Assembly: GCF_026343295.1 (NCBI RefSeq)
Contig: NZ_JAPELY010000003.1
Coordinates: forward strand, 1 to 64,000
Direction of reading: 5' to 3'
Source of the DNA: Streptomyces sp. NBC_00083
Lineage (GTDB): Bacteria > Actinomycetota > Actinomycetes > Streptomycetales > Streptomycetaceae
Length of the DNA stretch: 64,000 bases
Shown: positions 43,098 through 50,083 of the stretch, piece after piece
How positions within the stretch are numbered: the stretch's first letter is position 1
How the letters are laid out: each line of letters opens with the position of its first letter
The notes under the pieces: model-generated
Told to the model about the DNA's origin: nothing
Databases searched by the model: none
Seen by the model: only the letters and a program-made list of their open reading frames with translations
Made by a program: the position numbers and the translations under genes

Positions 43098-43201
43098 GAC
43101 TGCCCCCTTCCGTGATGTCGGTGGTACCGGTCGTACCGGCGATATCGGCTATGCCGCCGATGTCGAGGATGTGGCTTTTGGTGACGTGGGCAGTCTGCCG
43201 C

Positions 43202-43224
43202 TTATTGCGCTGATGCGCAAATAA
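43202..43224 (-). promoter_or_regulatory. Palindromic operator upstream of the ABC unit
   Basis: TTGCGC-N4-GCGCAA (43205-43220) is a perfect inverted repeat with AT-rich flanks that extend the symmetry (tta...aataa). On the minus strand both this and the site at arsR read ATTTGC-N8-GCAA. Likely bound by the ArsR protein encoded at the end of the unit. Confidence 0.55.
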
Positions 43225-43578
43225 GGGGGGAGTGGCCGCCGCGGCCCGGGTTTCGCGCCGGGTGATCGAGCCGTCCCAACCTGTCGCCCGGTCAAGGGAG
43301 TTGGGGCTGGACGCGATCGTGTTCCGCACGTCGAAACAAAAGGGTGGCGCCGCCGGGACGGGCGGGCTTAAGGTCGGGGCTGTTCGAGCGGGACGGCAGG
43401 ATGTCGTCGCCGGTGGTGAGACGTGTTCGGGGAGGTGTGAACGATGGCTGTCGTTGCGAAGGGCGCTGCCCGCATCACGCAGTTCATTCCTCACTTCCCC
43501 GTGGTCTCCGGCTGACCGACCGCTTTCTCCTCCACGCCTGTGCGCGTGGCGCCGGGACCGCCCTTCGAAGGGTCCCCC

Positions 43579-44772
43579 TTGTCTTCCTGGTCTTCCTCGA
43601 TCTCCACCGAGTTCTCCACCGAGTTCTCCACCGAGCCGAACAGCGTGCCGTCCAACTCCCTTGAGTTCAGCGGCACTTCGTTCAACAGCTCCGCTCCGTC
43701 ACGTCCGCTCGCCGCCTACGGCTGGGACGACGACTGGGCCGCACAGTTCGCCCCGTACGCCGCGCAGGGCCTGGTGCCCGGCCGGGTCGTACGCGTCGAC
43801 CGCGGCCAGTGCGATGTGGTGACGGCGTCCGGCATGCTGCGCGCCGACACCGCGTTCGTCACCCCGCACGACCCGATGCGGGTCATCTGCACCGGCGACT
43901 GGGCCGCCGTCGACCCGGGCGGCGACCCGCAGTTCGTCCGTACGTATCTGCCGCGCCGCACCGCGTTCGTGCGCAGCACCTCGTCCAACCGTTCCGAGGC
44001 GCAGATCCTCGCGGCCAACGTCGACCACGCGATCATCGCGGTGTCGCTCGCCGTGGAACTCGACCTCGGACGCATCGAGCGCTTCCTGGCGCTGGCGTGG
44101 GAGTCCGGCGCGCAGCCGGTGGTCGTGCTCTCCAAGTGCGACCTGGTGCCCGACCCGGTCGGGCTCTCCTACCTCGTGCAGGACGTGCGGACCACCGCGC
44201 CGGGCGTACGGGTCGTGGCCGTCAGCGCACGGACCGGCGAGGGGGTCGAGGCGCTCGCCGAGGCCGTCGCGGGCGGCACCAGTGTGCTGCTGGGGCAGTC
44301 GGGGGCGGGCAAGTCGACGCTCGCCAACGCGCTGCTCGGCGAGGAGGTGATGGCGGTCCAGGCGGCCCGGGAGGTCGACGGAAAGGGGCGCCACACCACG
44401 ACCACGCGCAACCTCCTGGTGCTGCCCGGGGGAGGGGCGCTCATCGACACACCGGGGCTGCGGGGTGTCGGCCTGTACGACGCGGAGAGCGGCGTCGGCC
44501 AGGTCTTCGCCGAGATCGAGCAGCTGGCCGCCGAGTGCCGCTTCCACGACTGCGCGCACGTCGCGGAGCCGGGGTGCGCGGTGCTCGCCGCGATCGAGGA
44601 CGGCTCGCTGCCGGAGCGCCGCCTCGACAGCTACCGCAAGCTGCTGCGCGAGAACCAGCGGATCGTGGCGAAGACGGATGCGCGGGTGCGGGCGGAGATT
44701 CGGCGGGACTGGAAGGCGAAGGGGGCCCAGGGTCGCGCGAACGGCGCCCTCAAGCGAGGCCGCCTCCGCTGA
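43579..44772 (+). CDS. rsgA: Ribosome small subunit-dependent GTPase A
   Basis: A 397-aa circularly permuted GTPase that helps late 30S subunit assembly. An OB domain (GLVPGRVVRVDRGQCDV, TGDWAAVDP) precedes the GTPase with permuted motifs: SKCDL (G4), SART (G5), GQSGAGKST (G1), the T-rich GRHTTTTRNL (G2) and DTPGLRG (G3). The C-terminal zinc site is CRFHDCAHVAEPGC. I prefer the TTG at 43579 because GAAGGG lies 6 nt upstream; GTG codons at 43540 and near 43643 are alternatives. The N terminus has a low-complexity Ser/Thr stretch with three STEF-like repeats from a 12-bp tandem repeat. Length is above the usual 300-350 aa. Confidence 0.93.
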   Translation: MSSWSSSISTEFSTEFSTEPNSVPSNSLEFSGTSFNSSAPSRPLAAYGWDDDWAAQFAPYAAQGLVPGRVVRVDRGQCDVVTASGMLRADTAFVTPHDPMRVICTGDWAAVDPGGDPQFVRTYLPRRTAFVRSTSSNRSEAQILAANVDHAIIAVSLAVELDLGRIERFLALAWESGAQPVVVLSKCDLVPDPVGLSYLVQDVRTTAPGVRVVAVSARTGEGVEALAEAVAGGTSVLLGQSGAGKSTLANALLGEEVMAVQAAREVDGKGRHTTTTRNLLVLPGGGALIDTPGLRGVGLYDAESGVGQVFAEIEQLAAECRFHDCAHVAEPGCAVLAAIEDGSLPERRLDSYRKLLRENQRIVAKTDARVRAEIRRDWKAKGAQGRANGALKRGRLR

Positions 44773-45427
44773 CCCCGGGGCGCCGGCCCCGCCTCGGCCG
44801 CCCCCGGGGCCCGGCCCCGCCTCCGCCGACACCCGGGGCCCGGCCCCCGGCCCCGCTCTCTTCGGGGCTTCGCCCCGGCCCCGCCGGCTCTTGCCTCTCC
44901 GGGGGCAGGCCGGCGGGGCCTCCTGAACCCGCTTCCGTCTGCGGACCGTGCCCGCGTCTCGCGCAGTTCCCCGCGCCCCTGGCGGGGTTGGTCTTGGCAG
45001 GGTGCTGACCCTGAGCATCTTCAGCCTGTCCGGCGTTTGAGGACGAGCGCCTTTCGGGCGCGATACGGGGTCTGGGGCGGAGCCCCAGGACACCCCGCTT
45101 TCGTCTGCGGACCGTGCCCGCGTCTCGCGCAGTTCCCCGCGCCCCTGGCGGGGTTGGTCTTGGCAGGGTGCTGACCCCGAGCATCTTCAGCCTGTCCGGC
45201 GTTTGAGGACGAGCGGCCTTCAGGCGCGATACGGGGTCTGGGGCGGAGCCCCAGGCAACCCCGCCTGCCCCTGCGGACCGTGCCCACCTCCCGCGCAGTT
45301 CTCCGCGCCCCCAGGTGGGCCGGCCTGGGCGGCATGCCCAGTTCAGGCCATCTCAGCCCGTCCGCGGGGGAACAGGGTGTCCGAAAGCCGCCAGCGTGCG
45401 CGGAGGGGGCCCCGCACAATGGGACCC
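44773..45427. other. Repeat-rich intergenic region between rsgA and the Ada/AlkA gene
   Basis: A 655-bp stretch without a supported gene. The first 160 bp are a GC-rich simple-sequence run of ccggggcc-type words with stem potential (terminator of rsgA likely lies here). The rest is the 166-bp tandem repeat described separately, then about 110 bp of promoter region for the Ada/AlkA gene. Confidence 0.7.
44941..45314 (+). repeat. 166-bp tandem repeat, two full copies and a partial third
   Basis: Copies begin at 44941, 45107 and 45273, each opening with GCGGACCGTG; the spacing is exactly 166 bp both times. Each unit contains the GCGCAGTTCCCCGCGCCCCT core, a cttcagcctgtccggcg block, and the inverted repeat tctggggc-ggag-ccccagg near its end. 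Copies 1 and 2 are almost identical; copy 3 covers about 42 bp and is more divergent. Confidence 0.85.
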
Positions 45428-45430
45428 GTG

Positions 45431-46804
45431 ATGGACCAAGACGCTCAGTACGAGGCAGTCAGCAGCAGGGACGCCCGGTTCGACGGGGAGTTCTTCTTCG
45501 CCGTGGCGACGACCGGCATCTACTGCCGCCCGAGCTGCCCCGCCGTCACTCCCCGCCGCAAGAACGTCCGGTTCTTCCCCAGCGCCGCCGCCGCCCAGGG
45601 CAACGGCTTCCGGGCCTGCCGGCGCTGCCGACCGGACGCCGTGCCCGGCTCCGCCGCGTGGAACGTCCGGGCCGACGTCGTGGGCCGGGCCATGCGCATG
45701 ATCGGGGACGGCGTCGTCGACCGGGAGGGCGTGCCGGGGCTCGCGATCCGGCTCGGCTACAGCACCCGCCAGGTGCAGCGCCAGCTCACCGCCGAGGTCG
45801 GCGCGGGCCCGGTCGCCCTCGCCAGGGCCCAGCGCGCCCACACCGCCCGCGTGCTGCTCCAGACCACCGAGCTGCCCGTCACCGAGATCGCCTTCGCCGC
45901 CGGGTTCGCCAGCGTGCGCCAGTTCAACGACACGATCCGGCAGATCTACGCCCGTACCCCCAGCGCCCTGCGCGACGAGGCCGGCACCCGCGCCACGAGG
46001 CCCGGCGCCCACACCACCGCCGGGATTCCGCTGCGGCTCGCCCACCGAGGGGCGTACGCGGTGAAGGAGACCTTCGACCTGCTGGCCGCCGAGGCCGTCG
46101 AGCACGTCGAGCAGGTCACCGGCGGGCCCGGCGCCCGCACGTACCGCCGTACGCTGCGGCTGCCCCACGGCACCGCCGTCGTGGCCGTGGACGAGGCGGC
46201 CCCCGCGCACCCCCCGGCCCGCCAGGGCTGGCTGGACGCCCGCATCCACCTCACCGACCCGCGCGACCTGACCACCGCCGTACAGCGCCTGCGCCGCCTG
46301 TTCGACCTGGACGCCGACCCGTACGCCGTGGACGAGCGGCTCGGCGCCGACCCGCTCCTCGCGCCCCTCGTCGCCCGGACCCCGGGCCTGCGCTCGCCCG
46401 GCGCCGCCGACCCCGACGAGTACGCGGTACGCGCGCTGGCCGGACAGCACCGCGCCGCCGCCCTCGTCGAGACGTACGGCAAACGGCTCGACGCGCCCTG
46501 CGGCGCTCTCACCCACCTCTTCCCCGAGCCCGCCCTGCTCGCCGGCCACCCCGACCCGCACCTGGCCGCCCTCGCCACCGCCCTGGCCGACGCCACCCTG
46601 CGCCTCGACGCGGGCGCCGACCGCGACGAGGCCGTACGGATTCTGCGGACGCTGCCCGGCATGGACGAGGAGACCGTCGACGCCATCCGCACGCGGGCCC
46701 TCGGCGACCCCGACGTGGGGGCGGCGGCGGGGGAGGACGCCCGGCGGCCCTGGCGCTCCTACGCCCGGCGGCACCTGGCCGTCGCGGCGGCCAGGGCGCA
46801 GTAG
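45431..46804 (+). CDS. Ada methyl-sensor / AraC / AlkA fusion with degenerate glycosylase domain
   Basis: A 457-aa protein with three parts. Residues 1-75 are the Ada zinc domain with four Cys (YCRPSC and CRRC), which takes methyl groups from phosphotriesters and acts as a damage sensor. Residues about 80-180 are an AraC-type DNA-binding domain (AIRLGYSTRQVQRQLT, AFAAGFASVRQFNDTIR). Residues 190-457 resemble AlkA, but the HhH hairpin reads LPGMDEETVDAI instead of LPGxGxxTA, and the segment between ALGDPD and RPWRSYARRHL is about 10 residues instead of about 40, so the catalytic Asp region looks deleted. Start is ATG 45431 or GTG 45428; CACAAT (45415-45420) suggests a leaderless GTG. Confidence 0.88.
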   Translation: MDQDAQYEAVSSRDARFDGEFFFAVATTGIYCRPSCPAVTPRRKNVRFFPSAAAAQGNGFRACRRCRPDAVPGSAAWNVRADVVGRAMRMIGDGVVDREGVPGLAIRLGYSTRQVQRQLTAEVGAGPVALARAQRAHTARVLLQTTELPVTEIAFAAGFASVRQFNDTIRQIYARTPSALRDEAGTRATRPGAHTTAGIPLRLAHRGAYAVKETFDLLAAEAVEHVEQVTGGPGARTYRRTLRLPHGTAVVAVDEAAPAHPPARQGWLDARIHLTDPRDLTTAVQRLRRLFDLDADPYAVDERLGADPLLAPLVARTPGLRSPGAADPDEYAVRALAGQHRAAALVETYGKRLDAPCGALTHLFPEPALLAGHPDPHLAALATALADATLRLDAGADRDEAVRILRTLPGMDEETVDAIRTRALGDPDVGAAAGEDARRPWRSYARRHLAVAAARAQ

Positions 46805-46846
46805 TCCGACGGGCGGGTCCCGGCCACTTCTGAGAACGTCAGAGGC

Positions 46847-47947
46847 ATGATCCGTCTCGCGCGCCTGCCCCTGGACCGCTGGGCGACGGTGATGCCGCTG
46901 CTCGCCGTCGTGCTGCTCGCGCTCACCTGGGGGCGCTCGCTGCCCGCCGGCCTCGTGGCGCTGGTCGCCTGCTTCCTGGCCGGCGCGGTGCTCGCCGCGG
47001 TGCACCACGCCGAGGTGGTCGCGCACCGGGTGGGCGAGCCGTTCGGCTCGCTCGTGCTCGCCGTCGCGGTCACCGTCATCGAGGTCGCGCTGATCGTCAC
47101 CCTGATGTCGGACGGCGGCGACAAGAGCGCCTCGCTCGCCCGGGACACGGTCTTCGCCGCCGTGATGATCACCTGCAACGGCATCGTCGGAGTGTGCCTC
47201 CTGGTGGGCGCCCTGCGCCGCCGGGTCACCGTCTTCAACGCCGAGGGCACCGTCACCGCGTTCGGTACCGTCACCACGCTCGCCGGCCTCAGCCTCGCCC
47301 TGCCCACCTTCACCACCAGCAAGCCCGGCCCCGAGTTCTCGCCGGCCCAGCTGATCTTCGCCGCGATCGCCTCGGTCTTCCTGTACGGACTCTTCGTCGC
47401 GACCCAGACCGTGCGCCACCGCGACTACTTCCTGCCGGTGACCCAGCAGGGCGAGGTGATGCGGGACGACGACCACGCCAACCCGGCCTCCGCGCGCACC
47501 GCCTGGATCAGCGTCGCCCTGCTCGGGGTCGCGCTCGTCGCGGTCGTGGGCCTGGCCAAGGGCGTGTCGCCCACCATCGAGCGAGGGGTGGCCGCGGCCG
47601 GGCTGCCCGCCTCGGTGGTGGGTGTCGTCATCGCGCTGCTGGTGCTGCTGCCCGAGACCATCGCCGCGGTGCGCGCCGCCCGCCGCGACCGCGTCCAGAC
47701 CAGCCTCAACCTGGCGCTCGGCTCGGCGATGGCCAGTATCGGGCTCACCATTCCGGCCGTCGCGCTCGCCACGATCTGGCTCTCCGGGCCGCTGGTGCTC
47801 GGCCTCGGCGCCAGCCACATGGTGCTGCTCGCCCTGACGGTGGCGGTGGGCATCCTGACCGTCGTGCCGGGGCGCGCCACGCTGATGCAGGGCGGCGTCC
47901 ATCTGTCGCTGTTCGCCGCGTACATCGTGCTCGCGGTCAGCCCGTAA
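46847..47947 (+). CDS. Ca2+/H+ antiporter, ChaA family
   Basis: A 366-aa CaCA superfamily membrane protein with about 11 transmembrane helices. The two inverted alpha repeats carry the acidic ion-binding motifs: VAVTVIEVALIVTLM (residues about 75-89) and VIALLVLLPETIAAVRAA (about 263-280), followed by SLNLALGSAMASIGLTIP. It should export Ca2+, or Na+/K+, against protons. It follows the Ada/AlkA gene by 42 bp but has its own possible -10 (GAACGT, 7 nt upstream of the ATG), so leaderless initiation is possible. A strong terminator follows. Ion specificity is not decided. Confidence 0.93.
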   Translation: MIRLARLPLDRWATVMPLLAVVLLALTWGRSLPAGLVALVACFLAGAVLAAVHHAEVVAHRVGEPFGSLVLAVAVTVIEVALIVTLMSDGGDKSASLARDTVFAAVMITCNGIVGVCLLVGALRRRVTVFNAEGTVTAFGTVTTLAGLSLALPTFTTSKPGPEFSPAQLIFAAIASVFLYGLFVATQTVRHRDYFLPVTQQGEVMRDDDHANPASARTAWISVALLGVALVAVVGLAKGVSPTIERGVAAAGLPASVVGVVIALLVLLPETIAAVRAARRDRVQTSLNLALGSAMASIGLTIPAVALATIWLSGPLVLGLGASHMVLLALTVAVGILTVVPGRATLMQGGVHLSLFAAYIVLAVSP

Positions 47948-47962
47948 CGCCCGAGCGCCCCC

Positions 47963-47996
47963 GCGGCCCGGCTCCCCGTGACGGGGGCCGGGCCGC
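47963..47996 (+). terminator. Strong terminator after the antiporter gene
   Basis: GCGGCCCGGC (47963-47972) pairs with GCCGGGCCGC (47987-47996); inside, CCCC pairs with GGGG around gtgac. Only one T is bulged. It starts 16 bp after the stop. Confidence 0.8.
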
Positions 47997-48050
47997 GCCC
48001 CCTTCCCGGCCGACCGCCGATGCTTTCAAGTCACCTGGGGTGCCGCCCTG

Positions 48051-48080
48051 TTGACGGACCCCCCTGCCGAGTCACACGAT
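48051..48080 (+). promoter_or_regulatory. Vegetative-type promoter of asnB
   Basis: TTGACG (48051-48056), 18-nt spacer, CACGAT (48075-48080). The predicted start near 48087 would leave an 80-nt leader. Hexamers and spacing are the same as upstream of the sugar ABC operon. Confidence 0.5.
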
Positions 48081-48164
48081 CGAAAGGTAGGTAGTTGCTC
48101 AATACATCCGCTTGGGCCGGCGGAACGTCCCCCCTCCGGTCCGGGCGGCGAGGCAGGAGGCACC

Positions 48165-50006
48165 ATGTGTGGCATCACCGGCTGGATCTCCTTCGACCGT
48201 GAACTGCGCGCCGAGCGGGACACCCTGGATGCGATGACCGAGACGATGGACTGCCGCGGTCCCGACGACCGCGGGGTCTGGGCCGCGGGGCCGGCCGCGC
48301 TCGGCCACCGCCGGCTCGCGATCATCGACCTTCCGGGCGGGCGCCAGCCCATGACCGTCGAAGCCGGCGGCAAGACCGTCGCCCTCGTCTACTCGGGCGA
48401 GGCCTACAACTTCACCGAGCTCAAGTCCGAACTCGCCGCGCGCGGACACCGGTTCACCACCGACTCCGACACCGAGGTCGTCCTGCACGGCTACCTCGAA
48501 TGGGGCGAGGCCGTCGCCGAACGCCTCAACGGCATGTACGCCTTCGCGGTCTGGGACGAGCGCGTCCAGCGCCTCGTCATGATCCGCGACCGGATGGGCA
48601 TCAAGCCCTTCTACTACTACGAGACCCCCGACGGCGTGCTCTTCGGCTCCGAGCCCAAGGCGATCCTCGCCAACCCGCTGGCCCGCCGCTCCGTCTCGCT
48701 CGACGGCCTGCGCGAGCTGTTCACCATGGTCAAGACCCCCGGCCACGCCGTGTGGGACGGCATGAAGGAGGTCGAACCCGGCACCGTCGTCACCGTCGAC
48801 CGGGGCGGCCTGCGCACCCACACCTACTGGTCCCTGGAGACCCGCGCGCACGAGGACGACCGCGCCACCAGCATCGCCCACGTCCGCGAGCTGCTCGACG
48901 ACATCGTCCGGCGCCAGCTCGTCGCCGACGTGCCGCGCTGCATGCTGCTCTCCGGCGGCCTCGACTCCTCGGCGCTCACCGCGATAGCCGCCCGCCAGCT
49001 CGGCGAGGTGGACCAGAAGGTGCGCAGCTTCGCCGTGGACTTCGTCGGCCAGACGGAGAACTTCGTCGCCGACGAACTCCGCGCCACCCCCGACACGCCC
49101 TTCGTCCACGACGTGGCCCGCAACTCCGGCACCATCCACCAGGACATCGTCCTGGACGCCCAGGCGCTCGCCGACCCCGAGGTCCGCGCCAAGGTCATCC
49201 GCGCCCGCGACATCCCCATGGGCTTCGGCGACATGGACGCCTCGCTCTACCTGCTGTTCAAGGCGATCCGCGAACACTCCACGGTCGCCCTGTCCGGCGA
49301 ATCGGCGGACGAGGTCTTCGGCGGCTACAAGCAGTTCTTCGACGAGGACGCCCGCGCCGCCGACACCTTCCCCTGGCTCGTGAAGTTCGCCGAGCAGTTC
49401 GGCGACGACTCGGGCCTGCTGCGCCCCGACCTGACCGCCGCGCTCAACGTCCCCGCCTACGTCAAGGACTCCTACGACACCGCCGTCGCCGGTATCCAAC
49501 GCCTCGACGGCGAGAGCGACTTCGAGTACCGGATGCGCAAGATCAGCCACCTCCACCTGACCCGCTTCGTACGCATCCTGCTCGACCGCAAGGACCGCGC
49601 CAGTATGGCCGTCGGGCTCGAAGTGCGCGTGCCGTTCTGCGACCACCGCCTCGTCGAGTACGTCTACAACGCGCCCTGGTCGGTGAAGTCCTTCGACGGC
49701 CGCGAGAAGAGCCTGCTGCGCGAGGCGGCCAGGGACGTCATCCCGCAGTCGGTGTACGACCGCGTCAAGAGCCCCTACCCCTCCACCCAGGACCCGAAGT
49801 ACGCCACCGCCCTCCAGGGCCACGCCAAGGACCTGCTGGCCCAGCCCTCGCACCCGGTCTTCGACCTCATCGACCGGGAAGGCCTGCGCCGGGCCGCCGA
49901 GGTGAGCGCCCCGCAGATCCACCAGGCCTCGCGCCGCGGTCTTGAGCGCTCCCTCGACCTGGCGATCTGGCTCGACCTGTACAAGCCGGAGGTGAAACTG
50001 GCCTGA
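48165..50006 (+). CDS. asnB: Glutamine-hydrolysing asparagine synthase
   Basis: A 613-aa two-domain amidotransferase that makes asparagine from aspartate, ATP and glutamine. The N-terminal glutaminase domain starts with the catalytic Cys2 (MCGITGW) and has RGPDDRG and LGHRRLAIIDL. The synthase domain has the PP-loop MLLSGGLDSSALTAI near residues 263-277 and later SGESADEVFGGY and VRVPFCDHRLVEY. The ATG at 48165 has AGGAGG 5 nt upstream. It is monocistronic, bounded by terminators on both sides. A primary-metabolism role fits; a modifying role in secondary metabolism has no support from the neighbours. Confidence 0.95.
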   Translation: MCGITGWISFDRELRAERDTLDAMTETMDCRGPDDRGVWAAGPAALGHRRLAIIDLPGGRQPMTVEAGGKTVALVYSGEAYNFTELKSELAARGHRFTTDSDTEVVLHGYLEWGEAVAERLNGMYAFAVWDERVQRLVMIRDRMGIKPFYYYETPDGVLFGSEPKAILANPLARRSVSLDGLRELFTMVKTPGHAVWDGMKEVEPGTVVTVDRGGLRTHTYWSLETRAHEDDRATSIAHVRELLDDIVRRQLVADVPRCMLLSGGLDSSALTAIAARQLGEVDQKVRSFAVDFVGQTENFVADELRATPDTPFVHDVARNSGTIHQDIVLDAQALADPEVRAKVIRARDIPMGFGDMDASLYLLFKAIREHSTVALSGESADEVFGGYKQFFDEDARAADTFPWLVKFAEQFGDDSGLLRPDLTAALNVPAYVKDSYDTAVAGIQRLDGESDFEYRMRKISHLHLTRFVRILLDRKDRASMAVGLEVRVPFCDHRLVEYVYNAPWSVKSFDGREKSLLREAARDVIPQSVYDRVKSPYPSTQDPKYATALQGHAKDLLAQPSHPVFDLIDREGLRRAAEVSAPQIHQASRRGLERSLDLAIWLDLYKPEVKLA

Positions 50007-50038
50007 CGGGACCGGCGGAGCCGTATCCGCCCCTCACG

Positions 50039-50073
50039 GCGGGGCGGGGTGGGCGTGCCACCCCGCCCCGCCG
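50039..50073. terminator. Bidirectional terminator between asnB and the FG-GAP gene
   Basis: A perfect 15-bp stem GGCGGGGCGGGGTGG (50039-50053) / CCACCCCGCCCCGCC (50059-50073) with a 5-nt loop, placed between two convergent stops (50006 and 50084). Confidence 0.85.
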
Positions 50074-50083
50074 CCGTGCGCGC

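Larger units (their letters stand above)
42852..43578. other. Long divergent intergenic region between the ABC unit and rsgA
   Basis: A 727-bp gap with no supported long gene. It holds a possible 15-aa upstream frame with a strong ribosome site (43050-43097, minus), a perfect palindrome at 43205-43220, and a stretch of short GGT/GAT-type repeats at 43112-43176. The minus-strand promoter of the ABC unit should lie near the palindrome; the rsgA promoter should lie between 43230 and 43540. Confidence 0.6.

Noticed and set aside
43112..43176. Short GGT/GAT-rich repeats as a coding region of a small protein
   Set aside because: Frames here have no start with a ribosome site on plus, and third-position bias is weak; they are better seen as leader or spacer DNA.
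44941..45314. Tandem repeats considered as a CRISPR array
   Set aside because: The unit is 166 bp with almost no variable spacers and there are no cas genes nearby.
45353..47902. An 849-codon minus-strand frame
   Set aside because: Antisense to the Ada/AlkA and antiporter genes; low-complexity Gly/His/Arg composition.
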